Source: Marilutibacter chinensis
GTDB lineage: Bacteria > Pseudomonadota > Gammaproteobacteria > Xanthomonadales > Xanthomonadaceae
Direction of reading: 5' to 3'
DNA: 64,000 nt
Assembly: GCF_021725675.1 (NCBI RefSeq)
Contig: NZ_JAKJPO010000010.1
Location: 62,001 to 126,000, forward strand
Both the position numbers and the translations under genes were made by a program. Below, in pieces: positions 16,798 to 25,327 of this stretch. The notes beneath the pieces were generated by a model that ran no database searches, was not told the origin of the DNA, and was given only the letters and a program-made list of their open reading frames with translations. The stretch's first letter is position 1, and each line of letters begins with the position of its first letter.

Positions 16798-18108
16798 TCA
16801 CTCCTCGCTTTCCAGTGCCGGCAGCAGCGGGGCGATGTCGCCGTCGTTCTCCGCCGGGACGATGCCGACCAGCCGTGCCAGCAGCGGATAGACATCGACA
16901 TTCTCGAACGGGGGCACGGTCACGCCGTCGCGGAACGCGGGCCCATGCGCGACGAACAGAGCGCGCATCGACGGCAATGCCGGATCGTAGCCATGCGAGC
17001 CGCGGGTACCGGCGGTGCGGCGGCGTTCGATGTACTCGGCCGGTATCGCGTCCCAGCCCTCGTCCATCTGGCAGATGATCGACGGCACCCGCGGATTGCG
17101 GCCGTAGTGCCAGCGCGCCGGCAGTTCCTGCTTGCGCCAGCACTGGTAGTGCTCGTGGCGCCCCGCGGACCGTTCGACCAGCCTGCGTTCGACTTCGCCG
17201 GCGCGGCCCGGCATCGGTTCGATGCCGACCGACTGGCCGTACGACACGACCTTGCCGTCCTGCATCGATACGATGTCCTCCACCGCGATCGCCTGATCGC
17301 CCCGGGTCGCCGCCATGCCGTGGTCGGAAACGACGATGAGATTGACGGCGTCGAGCAGGTCGCGCGCCTGCAGCCCGTCGAGCAGCCTGCCGATCGCCGC
17401 GTCGGCCTCGGCGACCGCCGCTCGCGTTTCCGGCGAATCCGGGCCGTGGTCGTGGCCGGCCTTGTCGACGCGCTCGAAATACAGGGTGGCGATGCGCGGC
17501 CGGGTCGCCGCCGGTTCGGCCAGCCAGCCGAGCACGGTGTCGACGCGTGTCTCGTAGGGCATGTCGGCATCGAACGGCTTCCAGCGGTCCGGGCGCACGC
17601 CCTGGACGGGCGCCTCGCTGCCAGGCCAGAACAGCGTCGCATTCGGCAGCCCCGCCTTGTGCGCGCCGACCCAGATCGGTTCGCCGCCCCACCAGCGGCC
17701 GTCGCCCACCGCCTCGCGGTTGCTCAACCGGAACACGCCCAGCCCGGCGTCCTCCATGCTGTTGTGGACGATGCCGTGACGGTCCGGGCGCAGTCCGGTG
17801 ACGATGCTGTAGTGGTTCGGAAAGGTCAGCGACGGATAGGACGGATTCATCCATTCGGCGCGGACGCCGCCGTCGACGAGGCGTTGCAGGTTCGGAGTGA
17901 TGCCGAGCTCGAGGTAGTCGGGGCGGAAGCCGTCGATCGACACCAACAGCACGGGTGGTGAGGAGTTCGGGACCCGGGCCGCGGCCGGGCCGCCCCGCGC
18001 TTCATGCGGCGACGAAACGCAGGCTGCAAGGAAAAGGAGAGCGGCGGCGGCCAGAACGGCAGCCAGGGCGGCGCGCGCCGCGCGCGCACGGATCGGGATG
18101 GATGGCAT
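16798..18108 (-). CDS. alkaline phosphatase-superfamily (ENPP-type) nucleotide pyrophosphatase/phosphodiesterase lipoprotein
   Basis: A 436-residue exported enzyme. A lipobox (LFLAAC, C30) predicts a lipoprotein. The mature part begins PPVLLVSIDGFRPDYL, with metal ligand D59, and the nucleophile Thr lies in YPSLTFPNHYSIVTG (T95). Further metal ligands are in VSDHGMA and DKAGHDHGP, the standard ENPP two-zinc set. It probably hydrolyses nucleotides or phosphodiesters in the envelope to scavenge phosphate or nucleosides. ATG 18108 is chosen because it starts directly before the signal peptide. A ThuA lipoprotein gene lies 80 bp upstream on the same strand. Confidence 0.9.
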   Translation of the reverse strand: MPSIPIRARAARAALAAVLAAAALLFLAACVSSPHEARGGPAAARVPNSSPPVLLVSIDGFRPDYLELGITPNLQRLVDGGVRAEWMNPSYPSLTFPNHYSIVTGLRPDRHGIVHNSMEDAGLGVFRLSNREAVGDGRWWGGEPIWVGAHKAGLPNATLFWPGSEAPVQGVRPDRWKPFDADMPYETRVDTVLGWLAEPAATRPRIATLYFERVDKAGHDHGPDSPETRAAVAEADAAIGRLLDGLQARDLLDAVNLIVVSDHGMAATRGDQAIAVEDIVSMQDGKVVSYGQSVGIEPMPGRAGEVERRLVERSAGRHEHYQCWRKQELPARWHYGRNPRVPSIICQMDEGWDAIPAEYIERRRTAGTRGSHGYDPALPSMRALFVAHGPAFRDGVTVPPFENVDVYPLLARLVGIVPAENDGDIAPLLPALESEE

Positions 18109-18188
18109 GGAGCGATCTTGACGGGGAGATGTTGCAGGCGATGGGGGATGTCGTTCCGCGGAGCGGGGACCTGCTTGCGGCCGGCTGC

Positions 18189-18971
18189 TCAGCATTGCGC
18201 GGAGAGCCCTGCTGCGTATCGCAGGCCGCCGGCCAGATGACGGCGGAAGGTCGCGTCCGCGTACACGGCCGGATCGTGGCCGAGGCCCGTATACCAGGCC
18301 CGGCCGCCGAGGCGTTCATGACACCAGGCGATCGGATGGTCGCCGTCCATCCCACCGCCTTCGTACAGGGTCTCGTCGACGGTGGCGATCACCGTGACGC
18401 GGCCGCGTGGGTTGTCGCGATAGTTGTAGATCTCGTCGGTGACCGGCCAGTGACGCTCCCCGGGCGCGATGCCTTCGCGGGCGAATTCCACGCGCGTGCT
18501 CTGCAGGCCCGGCGGGTGGTTGGCGAACCATGCGCCGACCAGGTCCCCGTACCACGGCCAGTCGTGCTCGGTATCGGCTGCCGAATGGATGCCGATGAAG
18601 CCGCCGCCGCTCTGGACGAAAGCCTTCATCGCCCGCTGCCCGTGCTCGTCGAGCACGTCGCCGGTGGTGTTGGCGAACACCACCAGCCGGTAGGGGGCGA
18701 GGTTGCCGGGATTGAAGTCGGCGGGATTCTCGCTGGCATCGACGGCGATCGACTCGGCTTCCGCAAGCTGACGCAGCGTCTTCAGCGCATCCGGAATGGA
18801 GTCGTGTCGCCATCCTGTGGTGCGGGTGAAAACCAGCATGCGCAATGGAGGCGTCGCCTCGGTTGCGCCGGGCCCGTTCGACAAAGTGTCCCCGGAACAG
18901 GCGCACAGGCCCGCCAGCAGGCAGATCGACAGCAGGAGCCGCCGGGTTCGGTTCACGATCGGGTTCTCCAT
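18189..18971 (-). CDS. ThuA-domain lipoprotein
   Basis: A 260-residue protein: hydrophobic signal (RLLLSICLLAGLCAC, lipid Cys about C25) then a ThuA / class I glutamine-amidotransferase-like fold (MLVFTRTTGWRHDSIP, GGGFIGIHSAADTEHDWPWY, GRAWYTGLGHDPAVY). ThuA domains occur in enzymes and binding proteins of sugar metabolism; the substrate cannot be told from sequence. No strong ribosome site precedes the chosen ATG at 18971, but it sits exactly before the signal peptide. Confidence 0.88.
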   Translation of the reverse strand: MENPIVNRTRRLLLSICLLAGLCACSGDTLSNGPGATEATPPLRMLVFTRTTGWRHDSIPDALKTLRQLAEAESIAVDASENPADFNPGNLAPYRLVVFANTTGDVLDEHGQRAMKAFVQSGGGFIGIHSAADTEHDWPWYGDLVGAWFANHPPGLQSTRVEFAREGIAPGERHWPVTDEIYNYRDNPRGRVTVIATVDETLYEGGGMDGDHPIAWCHERLGGRAWYTGLGHDPAVYADATFRRHLAGGLRYAAGLSAQC

Positions 18972-19061
18972 ACATGGAGGCTGCAGGGGTGCGACGGTCC
19001 GGCCGCAAGCGACGTACAGGGTAATCGTGGCAACGACGTCACCTGCTGGAGAAACCATCCC

Positions 19062-19442
19062 ATGAGCCGCGGCAATTCCATCGGACCACAGTCCATATTG
19101 GCCAGTATCGCACTCCTGTTGGGCGCATCGGCGCTGGACGCCACGGCGCAGACCGCCGAGGTGCCATCGGCGCAGATGCCCCGGGCCGCCTCGGTACAGC
19201 CGGAGAAGGGGGATGCGGAAGTCGAAGCGCGGTCCGGTGGAGTCGCCGCCGACCGCGACGGGACACACGCTCCACGCTGCATGCGCCAGACCGGTTCGAA
19301 TATCCGCTCTCGCGACTGCACCGCTGCCCGCGGCCGCGCCCATGACCGCGACGACCAGGAGGCCAGCGGCCGCGCCGACGTCGGGACGCGCGTGCATGCC
19401 GCCGAGACGAGCACGCAGATACTCAACCGCGCCAACGACTGA
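19062..19442 (+). CDS. small secreted protein with Cx12C motif, copy 1
   Basis: Unrecognised 126-residue protein. It has a signal peptide (about 8-30, cleaved near DATAQ), a long low-complexity Ala/Gly/Glu/Arg linker and a C-terminal segment with two cysteines, C73 and C86, in C-x4-GS-x2-R-x3-C followed by an Arg/Asp/Glu-rich stretch and DVGTRV. A second gene 390 bp downstream encodes the same arrangement. The cysteines could form one disulfide in the periplasm. Function unknown. Confidence 0.6.
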   Translation: MSRGNSIGPQSILASIALLLGASALDATAQTAEVPSAQMPRAASVQPEKGDAEVEARSGGVAADRDGTHAPRCMRQTGSNIRSRDCTAARGRAHDRDDQEASGRADVGTRVHAAETSTQILNRAND

Positions 19443-19831
19443 GCGGGACCGCGCGGTTTCGGCGACCCGATTCCTGCATGGTCCGCTCAGCGGTTCCCGA
19501 TCCGTTGACCATGCTGTTGGAGCGGTGCATCCGGACGTCCTCCACGACCTTCCCCCGGGTCCCGGGTGCCCGCTCCGCTGCTTTTTCGCCGGTTGCCCGT
19601 GTTTCCGGTCATCGCCGTCCGCACCCGGTTTTCTCCGTACAGGCGGCGTTTATGCCAAGTCTGCCTCCTCGGTTATCCTTGTCGGCCGTTCGCCGCCAAG
19701 GGTGCGGCACGTCGCATTTCCAGGGATGGGAGCTTCCGGTGCCCGAGCCGTCGCCACGGCTTTCGGCGCCGGCCCGCACGGCAGGCCGCGATCGCGGCCG
19801 ATCCGCCGACAAGAACAAGAAGCCTTTCGCC
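19443..19831 (+). other. 389-bp gap between the two small secreted-protein genes
   Basis: No convincing gene. One frame is open from 19478 into the next gene, but the added N-terminus lacks a signal peptide and any conserved pattern, whereas the ATG at 19832 places a signal peptide correctly. I take this stretch as promoter and leader sequence for copy 2, without identifying the promoter. Confidence 0.4.
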
Positions 19832-20269
19832 ATGGACTATTTACAGTCGTTTTCTCGGTCGCTCTTCCGGCCCGCGCTGCACCTGCGCACGGGCAACCGC
19901 TCCGGCCTTGCGCTGATCGCGCTCTGGGCGGCGCTGTGGTGCGGCGTTCCGGCAGGCGCGGATGCGCAGACCATCGACGAGCCCGGCGTGCACCTGGTCG
20001 ACCCGCGCAGCGGGCAGGGCCACGACGTGGACGCGCGGGGACAGGACAAGGCGTCCGCACGCAAACCCGGGCCGGCCGGCGGACCGGGTCCGGCCTATTG
20101 CGCCGGCCGTCCCGGCAGTGACGCGCGACCGGACAACTGCATCGATACCCAGGTGCGGGAAGACGAGGCCAGGCGCAAGTCGATCGAGGCGGCCAGGCGT
20201 TCGGGCGTGGAGGTCGGTACCCACGTCCGCGACCGGATCCCGCAGCGACCGGTGCAGCGCAATCACTGA
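19832..20269 (+). CDS. small secreted protein with Cx12C motif, copy 2
   Basis: Unrecognised 145-residue paralogue of the gene at 19062. A signal peptide ends near residue 46 (LIALWAALWCGVPAGADAQ). The C-terminal half again has C-x4-GS-x2-R-x3-C (C90, C103), then a charged helix-like stretch (REDEARRKSIEAARR) and EVGTHV. Between them lies a Gly/Pro-rich linker. Its last 7 bp overlap the end of the convergent TetR gene. The matching cysteine spacing in both copies argues that both are translated and secreted. Function unknown. Confidence 0.65.
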   Translation: MDYLQSFSRSLFRPALHLRTGNRSGLALIALWAALWCGVPAGADAQTIDEPGVHLVDPRSGQGHDVDARGQDKASARKPGPAGGPGPAYCAGRPGSDARPDNCIDTQVREDEARRKSIEAARRSGVEVGTHVRDRIPQRPVQRNH

Positions 20270-20880
20270 TCGGGGAGGCGGGCCGGTTCATGCCGGTCCG
20301 CCTGCAGCCCGGCGAACAGGCGCTGCAGCGACCGCTCGTAGAAGTCGCGGAACATCGCTTCGTCGTAATTGAAGCGGCCGCTGCGGTACAGCGCGACCAG
20401 ACCGTGGGTGTGCGCCCACAGCGTCATGGTGACGGCCCATGCGTCGTCCTCGCGCAGCGCGCCGGCCGCGATCGCATCGGCAACCGCGTCGGCGACCACG
20501 GTCAGGGTCGGCGAGCGGCGTGCGCGGAAGTCCTCCGGATAGCGTCTCGCGTCGCGCCGCGGCATCGAGAACGCCAGGTCGAACAGGTGTGGATGGGTGA
20601 GGGCGTAGTCCAGATAGAGGCGATGCACCTCGATCAGCCGGGTCAGTGGATCGAGCCCCTGCGCGCGTGCCGACCAGTGCCCGGCGATCGACTCGAAGCT
20701 GTCCTCGCCGATCCGCGCCAGCAGGGCTTCGCGGTTCTCGAAGTGACGGTAGATCGCCATCGGTGACAGCCCGACCGCGGCCGCGACCCGGCGCATCGTC
20801 ACCCCTGCTGGTCCTTCACGCTCGAACAGGCGGCGGGCGGCCCGGAGGATGCGACCTGCGGAATCGGAACGGGCTTTCAT
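20263..20880 (-). CDS. TetR-family transcriptional regulator
   Basis: A 205-residue repressor: HTH at about 8-55 (ILRAARRLFEREGPAGVTMRRVA, then GLSPMAIYRHFENREALLARIG) and a helical ligand domain of the type with a WAHTHGLVALYRSGRF segment near 160-175. It lies 161 bp from the divergent hutU start and could affect it, but there is no direct evidence. The ligand is unknown. Confidence 0.9.
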   Translation of the reverse strand: MKARSDSAGRILRAARRLFEREGPAGVTMRRVAAAVGLSPMAIYRHFENREALLARIGEDSFESIAGHWSARAQGLDPLTRLIEVHRLYLDYALTHPHLFDLAFSMPRRDARRYPEDFRARRSPTLTVVADAVADAIAAGALREDDAWAVTMTLWAHTHGLVALYRSGRFNYDEAMFRDFYERSLQRLFAGLQADRHEPARLPDQ

Positions 20881-21041
20881 GTGTACAGCGTAAACAAAAC
20901 CGCGGGTTCCGGCCGGTTTCGCGCCGGAATCGACCGCGGTGCGGGGTCATCGATGCGTCGGCGGCGGTGCCGCGATGCGCGGCGGCGCGATAATGGCGGC
21001 ATCGAACGCCCGCCCTTCGGGCATGACCATCGGAGCCCCTC

Positions 21042-22718
21042 ATGAGCCAGAGCGTCCGCAACCGCCACGATCCATCCCGCACGATCCGCGCGCCGCGCGG
21101 CAGCGAACTGAGCTGCAGGTCATGGCTGACCGAGGCGCCGTTCCGGATGATCCAGAACAACCTCGATCCGGAGGTCGCCGAGCACCCGGAGGATCTGGTG
21201 GTTTACGGCGGCATCGGCCGCGCCGCGCGCGACTGGGACAGCTTCGACGCGATCCTCGAATCGCTGAAGGAGCTTGGCGACGATGAAACCCTGCTGGTGC
21301 AGTCCGGCAAGCCGGTCGGCGTCTTCCCGACCCATCCGGATGCGCCGCGGGTGCTGATCGCCAATTCCAACCTGGTGCCGGCCTGGGCCAACTGGGAGCA
21401 CTTCAACGAGCTCGACCGCAAAGGCCTGATGATGTACGGGCAGATGACGGCGGGGTCGTGGATCTACATCGGCAGCCAGGGCATCGTGCAGGGCACCTAC
21501 GAAACCTTCGTCGAGATGGGCCGCCAGCACTACGGCGGCGACCTCAAGGGCAAGTGGATCCTGACTGCGGGCCTGGGCGGCATGGGTGGCGCGCAACCGC
21601 TGGCGGCGTCGCTCGCCGGCGCCTGCAGCCTCAACATCGAATGCCAGCAGAGCCGGATCGACATGCGCCTGCGCACGCGCTACGTCGACGAGCAGGCGAG
21701 CGACCTCGATGACGCGCTGGCGCGGATCGAGAGGTACACCGAAGCCGGCGAGGCGAAGTCGATCGCCTTGCTCGGCAATGCCGCCGAGATCCTGCCGCGG
21801 ATGGTCGAGCGCGGCGTGCGTCCGGATGCGGTCACCGACCAGACCTCCGCGCACGACCCGGTGCACGGCTACCTGCCGATCGGCTGGAGCGTCGAGCAGT
21901 GGGAGCGGATGCAGAAGGAGGATCCGGTCCGTGTGCGCGACGCGGCCAAGAAGTCGATGCGCGTCCATGTCGAGGCGATGCTGCACTTCGAGGACATGGG
22001 CATTCCGGTCTTCGACTACGGCAACAATATCCGCCAGATGGCCAAGGACGAGGGCTGCGAGAACGCGTTCGACTTCCCGGGCTTCGTACCGGCCTACGTG
22101 CGTCCGCTGTTCTGCCGCGGCGTCGGACCGTTCCGCTGGGTCGCGCTGTCGGGCGATCCGGAGGACATCTACAGGACCGATGCCAAGGTCAAGGAACTGA
22201 TCCCCGACGACGCCCACCTGCACAACTGGCTGGACATGGCCAGGGAGCGGATCAGCTTCCAGGGCCTGCCGGCGCGGATCTGCTGGGTCGGCCTCGGCCT
22301 GCGCCACAAGCTCGGCCTCGCCTTCAACGAGATGGTCCGCAACGGCGAGCTGAAGGCGCCGGTGGTGATCGGCCGCGATCACCTGGACAGCGGCAGCGTC
22401 GCCAGCCCGAACCGCGAGACCGAGGCGATGAAGGACGGCTCCGACGCGGTGTCCGACTGGCCGCTGCTCAACGCGATGCTCAACGTCGCCGGCGGCGCGA
22501 CCTGGGTGTCGCTGCACCACGGTGGCGGCGTCGGCATGGGCTACAGCCAGCACAGCGGCGTGGTGATCGTCTGCGACGGCAGCGAAGCCGCCGACAGGCG
22601 CATCGCCCGGGTGCTGTGGAACGACCCCGGTACCGGAGTGATGCGCCACGCCGACGCTGGCTACGAGGCCGCGAAACAGTGCGCGAAGGAGCAGGGCCTG
22701 AAGCTGCCGATGGCGTAA
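21042..22718 (+). CDS. hutU: urocanate hydratase
   Basis: Second step of histidine degradation: adds water to urocanate to form 4-imidazolone-5-propanoate with tightly bound NAD+ as electrophile. The 558-residue length is standard. The NAD-binding [11 protein letters not shown] lies at about 177-187; [14 protein letters not shown] and the C-terminal [15 protein letters not shown] are characteristic. It stands alone, about 12.7 kb from hutF, with its own hairpin terminator, so the Hut genes are dispersed in this genome. A GATAAT at 20989-20994 may be its -10. Confidence 0.97.
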   Translation: MSQSVRNRHDPSRTIRAPRGSELSCRSWLTEAPFRMIQNNLDPEVAEHPEDLVVYGGIGRAARDWDSFDAILESLKELGDDETLLVQSGKPVGVFPTHPDAPRVLIANSNLVPAWANWEHFNELDRKGLMMYGQMTAGSWIYIGSQGIVQGTYETFVEMGRQHYGGDLKGKWILTAGLGGMGGAQPLAASLAGACSLNIECQQSRIDMRLRTRYVDEQASDLDDALARIERYTEAGEAKSIALLGNAAEILPRMVERGVRPDAVTDQTSAHDPVHGYLPIGWSVEQWERMQKEDPVRVRDAAKKSMRVHVEAMLHFEDMGIPVFDYGNNIRQMAKDEGCENAFDFPGFVPAYVRPLFCRGVGPFRWVALSGDPEDIYRTDAKVKELIPDDAHLHNWLDMARERISFQGLPARICWVGLGLRHKLGLAFNEMVRNGELKAPVVIGRDHLDSGSVASPNRETEAMKDGSDAVSDWPLLNAMLNVAGGATWVSLHHGGGVGMGYSQHSGVVIVCDGSEAADRRIARVLWNDPGTGVMRHADAGYEAAKQCAKEQGLKLPMA

Positions 22719-22740
22719 GGTCGCGGTCCCGGCAGCATCG

Positions 22741-22777
22741 CGACGGCCCGGCCGGCTCCGGGCCGTCGTCGTTTCCG
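22741..22777 (+). terminator. hairpin terminator of hutU
   Basis: Perfect 11-bp stem (CGACGGCCCGG with CCGGGCCGTCG, six-base loop, 22741-22768) followed by TCGTTTCC, beginning 22 bp after the hutU stop. Confidence 0.7.
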
Positions 22778-22823
22778 GATCCCGGCCGGCGAAGGGGGTT
22801 GCATCCGCGGCGGAGTCGGAGTA

Positions 22824-22849
22824 AATAGTTAATAAATTAATTAACTATT
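22824..22849. promoter_or_regulatory. AT-rich palindromic operator of the ArsR-family repressor
   Basis: Perfect inverted repeat: AATAGTTAAT (22824-22833), six-base spacer AAATTA, ATTAACTATT (22840-22849). It is almost pure A/T in a GC-rich genome and ends 9 bp before the repressor ATG, so it must overlap the promoter and transcription start. ArsR/SdpR proteins bind such A/T palindromes, which fits autorepression. The short distance and lack of a ribosome site suggest a leaderless or near-leaderless transcript. Confidence 0.85.
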
Positions 22850-22858
22850 GTCGCCACA

Positions 22859-23212
22859 ATGTCGATCGATCGTGTCTTCGAGGCGCTCGCCTCGGTTCCC
22901 CGCCGCAAGATCCTGGCCTATCTCAGCGAGGGCGAGATGACCGCGGGCGAAATCGGCGAGCGCTTCGACTTCAGCAAGCCGGCGCTGTCCGGTCACCTGC
23001 GCGTGCTGGAGGACGCGGGCCTGATCGTGCGCGAGCGCCGCGGTCAGTTCGTCTACTTCCGCCAGCAGACCGAACGACTGACCAACACGCTGTTCGGCTG
23101 GATGACCGAAGCGTGTCCGGTGGCGCGGCCGCTGAAGCGCGAGAGCCGGGCCCGTGCGCAGGAGAAACGCGGCGGGCGCGGCAACGACGACACCGGATCC
23201 TCGAAGTCCTGA
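22859..23212 (+). CDS. ArsR-family (SdpR-like) autorepressor
   Basis: A 117-residue winged-HTH protein (about 1-90; LASVPRRKILAYLSEGEMTAGEIGERF, FSKPALSGHLRVLEDAGLI, RRGQFVYF wing). The metal-binding Cys motifs of ArsR/SmtB are absent; the SdpR-like group is usually an autorepressor of a membrane or stress operon. The C-terminal 25 residues are a charged tail. The palindrome just upstream is its likely operator, and the cupin-DUF2867 gene 15 bp downstream is its co-transcribed target. Confidence 0.9.
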   Translation: MSIDRVFEALASVPRRKILAYLSEGEMTAGEIGERFDFSKPALSGHLRVLEDAGLIVRERRGQFVYFRQQTERLTNTLFGWMTEACPVARPLKRESRARAQEKRGGRGNDDTGSSKS

Positions 23213-23227
23213 CGCCGGAGGCCACTG

Positions 23228-24658
23228 ATGGGTATCGCACAGGGACGCGTCGACACTTTTCCATCGGTCTCGCTCCGGTCCCGTTCCGGCGGCCTGCCGG
23301 TCGAGGTGACGCTGGTCGGGCAGCTTGGAATCGGTGAAGGGGACCGGCTGATCGCCTCGACGGCCGCGCTGCAGGCGCGCCATCCGCATCACGCCGACGC
23401 CCTGGACGAGCCGTCGGCACGTATCGGCAGCATGGATCTGTCGCGCGGCGATCCGACCGCGCTGTATTCCTTCGTCGTCGGTCCGCAGGGGCATCCATTC
23501 CATTGTCATGCCGGCCACCGCGTGTTCACCGCGGTCGCCGGCAGCGGCGGTGCGCGGCTGTGCTTTTCGACGGAGTCGCGGGAACGGATCGACGCCGATC
23601 CGCGTGGTTTTGCCCGCACGCTCGAATGCGTCGACGTGCCCCCCGATGCGATGTTCACCGTCCGCTTCGGCGGCGGCACCTGGCATCGCTTCGTTCCGCT
23701 CGCCGCGGGGCATCCGGCCCTGATGGCCCTGTCCTGTCACAGCAACGAGCTGGGCGGCGGACTGTCGTCGGAACTCGAGCGCCTGGTCCGCGCCGGGCAG
23801 GGGGACATTCCGTCGCTGACGGAGCTGCTGCCGGATACCGTGGCAGAAGCAGTCGCGGAGGCCTTCGCCGCCGGCCAGGTGCCGGCGACCGTCCTGGCGT
23901 TGTCGGCGCCCGCGGACAGCCTTGCGGGGCGGGCCTGTCGCCGCTCACGTTCGATGGCGGGCATTCTCGGTGCGCGCATGCGTCGCACGAGGAAACCCCG
24001 GGGGTTTGCCGCCCGCAACGCCGGGCACTGCAGGGTCGACGAACATCCGTCGCCGCCGCCCGGTTCGTTGCTGGCGGACGTGCTCGATGGTGCCAACGTG
24101 CATCAGGACTGGTTCGCGCTCGAGCTGCCTTCCGGGACCATGCCGGAGGCCGACGTCGAGCGGATCATGGCCTGCATGCTGGAAGGCTTCGTGTGCAATC
24201 AGGCTGCGAGCGTCACCGGGCTGATGGCGTTCCGCAATGTGCTGGTCCGACCTCTGGGGCTGCGGACGTCGCGCCTGGGCTGTCCGGCATCGTCGCTGCT
24301 GTCGGAGGGGCCTTGCCGGCAGCGCTTCGACGGACGCTTTCCGGTGCTGGATGTGCGCCGCGAAGAGAGCGGGCGCTGGGTGGAAGTGCTGCTGGGAGCG
24401 GACGACAGACATCTGTCGTTCCGTTCCTGCGTGCGCGTTGAGCGGATGACGGATGGAACGACCCGGTTCGGACTGGGAACCCGGGTCCGGCCGACGAACC
24501 TGTTTGGCCGGCTCTACATCGCGATGATCACGCGCACGCATCGCCGCCATGTCGCACCGACGATGCTGCGTTCCGCTGTCGCACACGTGGCACGGGCGGT
24601 CGCGGACGTACCGGGGATTGGCGCTCCACGCGTACTGCTGCCGCTGCCGGTCGCGTGA
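23228..24658 (+). CDS. cupin-like domain fused to DUF2867
   Basis: A 476-residue protein in two parts. Residues about 1-190 look like a cupin/oxygenase-accessory fold: [17 protein letters not shown], then [14 protein letters not shown] and [11 protein letters not shown], giving several His for metal binding. Residues about 290-470 match DUF2867 ([16 protein letters not shown], a DDRHLSFR segment, [24 protein letters not shown]). The middle is a basic linker. A good ribosome site (GGAGG) precedes the ATG. It follows the ArsR repressor by 15 bp, so the two form an autoregulated operon. Biochemical role unknown; the fusion is unusual as DUF2867 is mostly stand-alone. Confidence 0.75.
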   Translation: MGIAQGRVDTFPSVSLRSRSGGLPVEVTLVGQLGIGEGDRLIASTAALQARHPHHADALDEPSARIGSMDLSRGDPTALYSFVVGPQGHPFHCHAGHRVFTAVAGSGGARLCFSTESRERIDADPRGFARTLECVDVPPDAMFTVRFGGGTWHRFVPLAAGHPALMALSCHSNELGGGLSSELERLVRAGQGDIPSLTELLPDTVAEAVAEAFAAGQVPATVLALSAPADSLAGRACRRSRSMAGILGARMRRTRKPRGFAARNAGHCRVDEHPSPPPGSLLADVLDGANVHQDWFALELPSGTMPEADVERIMACMLEGFVCNQAASVTGLMAFRNVLVRPLGLRTSRLGCPASSLLSEGPCRQRFDGRFPVLDVRREESGRWVEVLLGADDRHLSFRSCVRVERMTDGTTRFGLGTRVRPTNLFGRLYIAMITRTHRRHVAPTMLRSAVAHVARAVADVPGIGAPRVLLPLPVA

Positions 24659-24780
24659 CGGCGGCGCGTCGGCAGTTGTGGCGGAACTCGCGGGATTGCG
24701 GTTCTCGCCCCGCTCCGCCCGCGAATGCGTCAGAATGTACGGCCCTCGCGCCCCGCAGGCGCATGTTGGAACGGCTCGCG

Positions 24781-25122
24781 ATGAACGCCTCTGCCCCTTG
24801 CCGCCAGTGCGGCTGCGAATACACCTACGAGGACGGCAACCTGGTCGTCTGCCCCGAGTGCGGGCATGAGCAGGTGGCCGGTGAAGTGGCGGAGATCGCC
24901 GGGGAGGAGACCGTCGTCGTCGATGCGAACGGCAATGTGCTGGGCGACGGTGATGCAGTGATCGTGATCAAGGACCTGAAGGTCAAGGGTTCCTCCTCGG
25001 TGGTGAAGGTCGGCACCAAGGTCAGGAACATCCGCCTGGTCGAAGGCGACCACAACATCGACTGCAAGATCGAAGGTATCGGTGCCATGAAGCTGAAGTC
25101 GGAATTCGTCAGGAAGGCGTAG
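24781..25122 (+). CDS. yjdM: YjdM/PhnA-family zinc-ribbon protein
   Basis: A 113-residue protein with an N-terminal zinc ribbon ([22 protein letters not shown]; ligand pairs CxxC at about 7-10 and 24-27) and the PhnA SH3-like domain ([47 protein letters not shown]). Length and order match E. coli YjdM, formerly PhnA. Despite the old name it is not part of a phosphonate operon here and its role is unclear. ATG 24781 is chosen over one at 24763 by family length. Confidence 0.93.
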   Translation: MNASAPCRQCGCEYTYEDGNLVVCPECGHEQVAGEVAEIAGEETVVVDANGNVLGDGDAVIVIKDLKVKGSSSVVKVGTKVRNIRLVEGDHNIDCKIEGIGAMKLKSEFVRKA

Positions 25123-25327
25123 CCGCGACGACCGGTGGAGCCGCCGCGGGCCCGGCACCTTCTGCGGTCCGCCGCCTGCCGTCCGTCGCGGCAGGTTCCG
25201 ATGATCCTGCCTGCCCCGAACGGGCGTCGCCTGGCTGTCGATCGCGGGCATTGCCGATCGTCGTACCGATATGCAGGCCGGCCGGGTGCAGCTGTCCGTC
25301 GGCTGCCCACCATTGGATACCAGAACC

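Noticed and set aside
19478..19831. N-terminal extension of small secreted protein copy 2
   Set aside because: The extension would bury the signal peptide and has no match to copy 1, so the ATG at 19832 is preferred.
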